Part shown: piece after piece, positions 62,524 to 64,000 of the stretch
Layout of the letters: each line of letters starts with the position of its first letter
Numbering within the stretch: the stretch's first letter is position 1
NCBI GenBank assembly: GCA_011523385.1
Contig: WTGX01000004.1
Span: forward strand, 186,001-250,000
Source: Nitrospira sp.
Lineage (GTDB): Bacteria; Nitrospirota; Nitrospiria; Nitrospirales; UBA8639
Direction: 5' to 3'
DNA: 64,000 nt
Translations under genes and position numbers: made by a program
Notes under the pieces: generated by a model
What the model saw: only the letters and a program-made list of their open reading frames with translations
Database searches by the model: none
What the model was told of the DNA's origin: nothing

Positions 62524-62781
62524 ATGCCGGTTATCAGTAGATTTCTGGGAATTGTCATCGCCATGTTTTGGGATGATCATGTTCCCGCGCATTTTCACGC
62601 GAAGTATGGGGAATATGAGATAGTTGTTCACATCCATACGGGTGTTGTGGAGGGTCAATTTCCGAAACGAGCACTTCGACATGTGATAGAGTGGTACGAA
62701 CTACATAAGGATGAACTCTTGGATAACTGGGAAAGGTGTCGTAGAAAAGAGGCTCCGAATCCCATCGAACCCTTGGAATGA
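62524..62781 (+). CDS. DUF4160 protein
   Basis: An 85-residue protein matching DUF4160: MPVISRFLGIVIAMFWDDHV, PAHFHAKYGEYEIVVHI, GQFPKRALRHVIEWYELHKDELLDNWERC. It is almost always paired with DUF2442, as here (4 bases downstream). The pair has a toxin-antitoxin-like organisation and is common in mobile DNA and integron cassettes; no biochemical function is known. Confidence 0.9.
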   Translation: MPVISRFLGIVIAMFWDDHVPAHFHAKYGEYEIVVHIHTGVVEGQFPKRALRHVIEWYELHKDELLDNWERCRRKEAPNPIEPLE

Positions 62782-62785
62782 CCCG

Positions 62786-63073
62786 ATGTTTCTTCACGTG
62801 ACGCATGCAAAACCACTCGACGGCTATAAGGTGGAAGTAGGCTTCGACGACGGACGCGAAGGAATCGCGGATCTCACGGAGGCACTCGAAGGACCGATGT
62901 TCGAGTTGCTGAAGGATCCTGACGTGTTCAGGAAGTTTCGGGTTGACGAAGAACTTCAGACTATCGTGTGGCCAAACGGAACGGACTTGGCACCGGAATA
63001 TATCTACTATCAGGCGTTTCGAGACGATCCGGGACTTCAAGCTACTTTCCGCAAATGGGGCTATATCGTCTGA
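62786..63073 (+). CDS. DUF2442 protein
   Basis: A 95-residue protein of the DUF2442/NE0471 N-terminal fold: HVTHAKPLDGYKVEVGFDDG, GIADLTEALEGPMFELLKDP, FRKFRVDEELQTIVWPNGTDLAPEYIY. The start at 62786 is 4 bases after the DUF4160 stop. Probably the partner (antitoxin-like) of DUF4160. Confidence 0.9.
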   Translation: MFLHVTHAKPLDGYKVEVGFDDGREGIADLTEALEGPMFELLKDPDVFRKFRVDEELQTIVWPNGTDLAPEYIYYQAFRDDPGLQATFRKWGYIV

Positions 63074-63187
63074 CCCGACTCTACATTCTGACATCCCAAA
63101 GCTATATGGTTGAGTGAGAACGGCGGTCGCGCTTGATCTTAGATTGGAGTCGGTGGGCATTGAGAGCGAAGAAGGAAGAGAAAGACA

Positions 63188-63246
63188 CTGGATTCCCGAT
63201 TACTAATAGCCTGCCCTCGACATTTTTAATCGGGGGTCGGGAATGA
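63188..63246. repeat. CTGGATTCCCG palindrome with nested CGATTAAAAA unit
   Basis: Outer arms CTGGATTCCCGA (63188) and TCGGGAATGAC (to 63246); in between, 63209-63236 is the inverse of the unit at 45784 (GCCTGCCCTCGACATTTTTA...). It lies just upstream of the cyclophilin-like gene. Confidence 0.7.
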
Positions 63247-63341
63247 CAGACTTGGAGTGTATTGACTATTTTCATGCCAGGAGTCCCTACTTTTTACCTG
63301 AATCCCGGGTCTTGTGGTTGAAGTACGGGGAGAGCTTGCTG

Positions 63342-63731
63342 ATGGACGACAAACCGAAACAGATTAAAATTACGGTCGGCGGCGTGACCGTGGAAGCGGC
63401 GTTGAAACCGACGCGGACGGCGCAGGCCATCTATGACGCTTTGCCGGTGGAGGCCAAAGTGAATCAATGGGGTGAGGAATTTTATTGCCAACTTCCCGGA
63501 GTCAAGGACTACCGTGAAACCGCGACGACGAACGTGAAAGTGGGCGACGTCGCGTATTGGGGACTTGGTGGGGCGTTGGCCGTGTTTTTCGGACGAACGC
63601 CGATGAGTATCGGGGAAGATCCTGTTCCGGCTGACCGGGTGAACGTCATAGGACGATTGATCGGAGATCCGAAGGTGCTTCATGAAGCCGTCGGCGCCAC
63701 GATGATGAAAGTCGAAAAAGTTGCTTCATAG
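63342..63731 (+). CDS. Cyclophilin-like fold protein (TM1367 family)
   Basis: A 129-residue protein with the cyclophilin-like beta-barrel pattern: IKITVGGVTVEAALKPTRTAQAIYDALPVEAKVNQWG, EEFYCQLPG, VKVGDVAYWGLGGALAVFFG. PPIase residues of true cyclophilins are not recognisable. ATG 63342 follows GGAGAG; the upstream frame runs through the repeat. It is 4 bases before the DUF507 gene. Confidence 0.82.
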   Translation: MDDKPKQIKITVGGVTVEAALKPTRTAQAIYDALPVEAKVNQWGEEFYCQLPGVKDYRETATTNVKVGDVAYWGLGGALAVFFGRTPMSIGEDPVPADRVNVIGRLIGDPKVLHEAVGATMMKVEKVAS

Positions 63732-63735
63732 CGGG

Positions 63736-64000
63736 ATGCGAGTCACCGAAGAACGCATTCAATTGTTGGCAACGGAGGTCGTGGACCGTTTGCAGGAGCA
63801 AGGGCTCCTGGAAGTCTCCGGGTCGAAAGAGCGGTTGATCCGTGGCGTCGGGAAAGCTATCACCGACGAACTTTCCGTGGAGGACCGGCTTCATGCCGAA
63901 ATCCGGACTCTGCTGAAACAGTACGACGCGGAGTTTCAAAGCGGCCGGGCCGATTATCAAAAGATGTTTGCGATGGTGAAAACCAAATTGGTCAAGGAGC
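63736..64000 (+). CDS. DUF507 protein, cut by window edge
   Basis: The first 88 residues read MRVTEERIQLLATEVVDRLQ to FAMVKTKLVKE. The RIQLLA, DELSVEDRLHAEIR and YQKMFAMVKTKL segments match DUF507, a small protein of delta-Proteobacteria and Nitrospirota with unknown function. Starts 4 bases after the cyclophilin-like stop; the 3' end is outside the window. Confidence 0.88.
   Translation, partial: MRVTEERIQLLATEVVDRLQEQGLLEVSGSKERLIRGVGKAITDELSVEDRLHAEIRTLLKQYDAEFQSGRADYQKMFAMVKTKLVKE

Overview
The window reads as chromosomal DNA of a Gram-negative bacterium, most likely a member of the Nitrospirota (Nitrospira-like). Reasons: outer-membrane proteins (TonB receptor, beta-barrel, Skp-like chaperone), lipoproteins, a cytochrome-maturation-era redox set (VKOR-thioredoxin fusion, periplasmic MsrA), GC-rich third positions, and a DUF507 plus cyclophilin-like neighbourhood that I associate with that phylum. 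The lineage call is an inference; no 16S gene is present.

Layout. 0-5 kb: minus-strand cluster of a paired M16 peptidase, an M48 lipoprotein protease and a beta-barrel protein. 4.6-9.4 kb: TetR regulator, enolase-superfamily dipeptide epimerase, molybdopterin oxidoreductase, VKOR-thioredoxin, trypsin-like PDZ protease. 9.6-19.4 kb: periplasmic MsrA, two small unknowns, a full Lhr helicase, TPR proteins, thioredoxin, RecN. 19.4-22.7 kb: a Fur/MerC pair facing a His-rich protein co-directional with DAHP synthase, a likely metal-homeostasis patch. 23-28 kb: ferredoxin-reductase-like protein, J-domain protein, large TonB-dependent receptor. 28.2-30.3 kb: small accessory modules (DUF5674 pair, MazEF-like pair, a DUF3102-like remnant) ending at tRNA-Ser. 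30.3-49.4 kb: dense housekeeping core: serS, rph, rdgB, tRNA-Pro, tRNA-Arg, a HigBA-type toxin-antitoxin pair, rhodanese, skp, fmdB, aspartate aminotransferase, coaD, rsmD, radC, gatC-panD-gatA-DUF948-ytxH-gatB, eno, ftsB, era, mgtE, recO, DUF971.

49.4-55.8 kb holds the most unusual locus. A Ski2-like helicase is encoded as two separate proteins in reversed domain order (RecA2 plus DSHCT gene first, RecA1 gene second). Back to back with it is a three-gene operon: an unknown coiled-coil protein, a P-loop-like protein that has lost both the Walker A lysine and the Walker B glutamate, and an intact BrxC/BrxD-like (DUF2791) ATPase. A perfect -10 hexamer followed by a perfect inverted repeat sits in front of the operon. 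I propose a BREX-related, so far uncharacterised, defence or genome-maintenance system; other BREX genes are absent.

55.9-64 kb: AAA/DUF4143 ATPase with a palindromic operator-like site, MFS transporter, riboflavin synthase flanked by two tiny membrane proteins, PP2C phosphatase, RNase H-like exonuclease, then an accessory stretch of PD-(D/E)XK-like nuclease, HEPN-like protein followed by an integron attC-like site, and a DUF4160-DUF2442 pair; the window ends with a cyclophilin-like protein and a partial DUF507 gene.

At least four families of short palindromic intergenic repeats are scattered through the window, often nested in each other, and in two places they form protein-coding sequence (the N-terminus of Lhr, the C-terminus of the nuclease).
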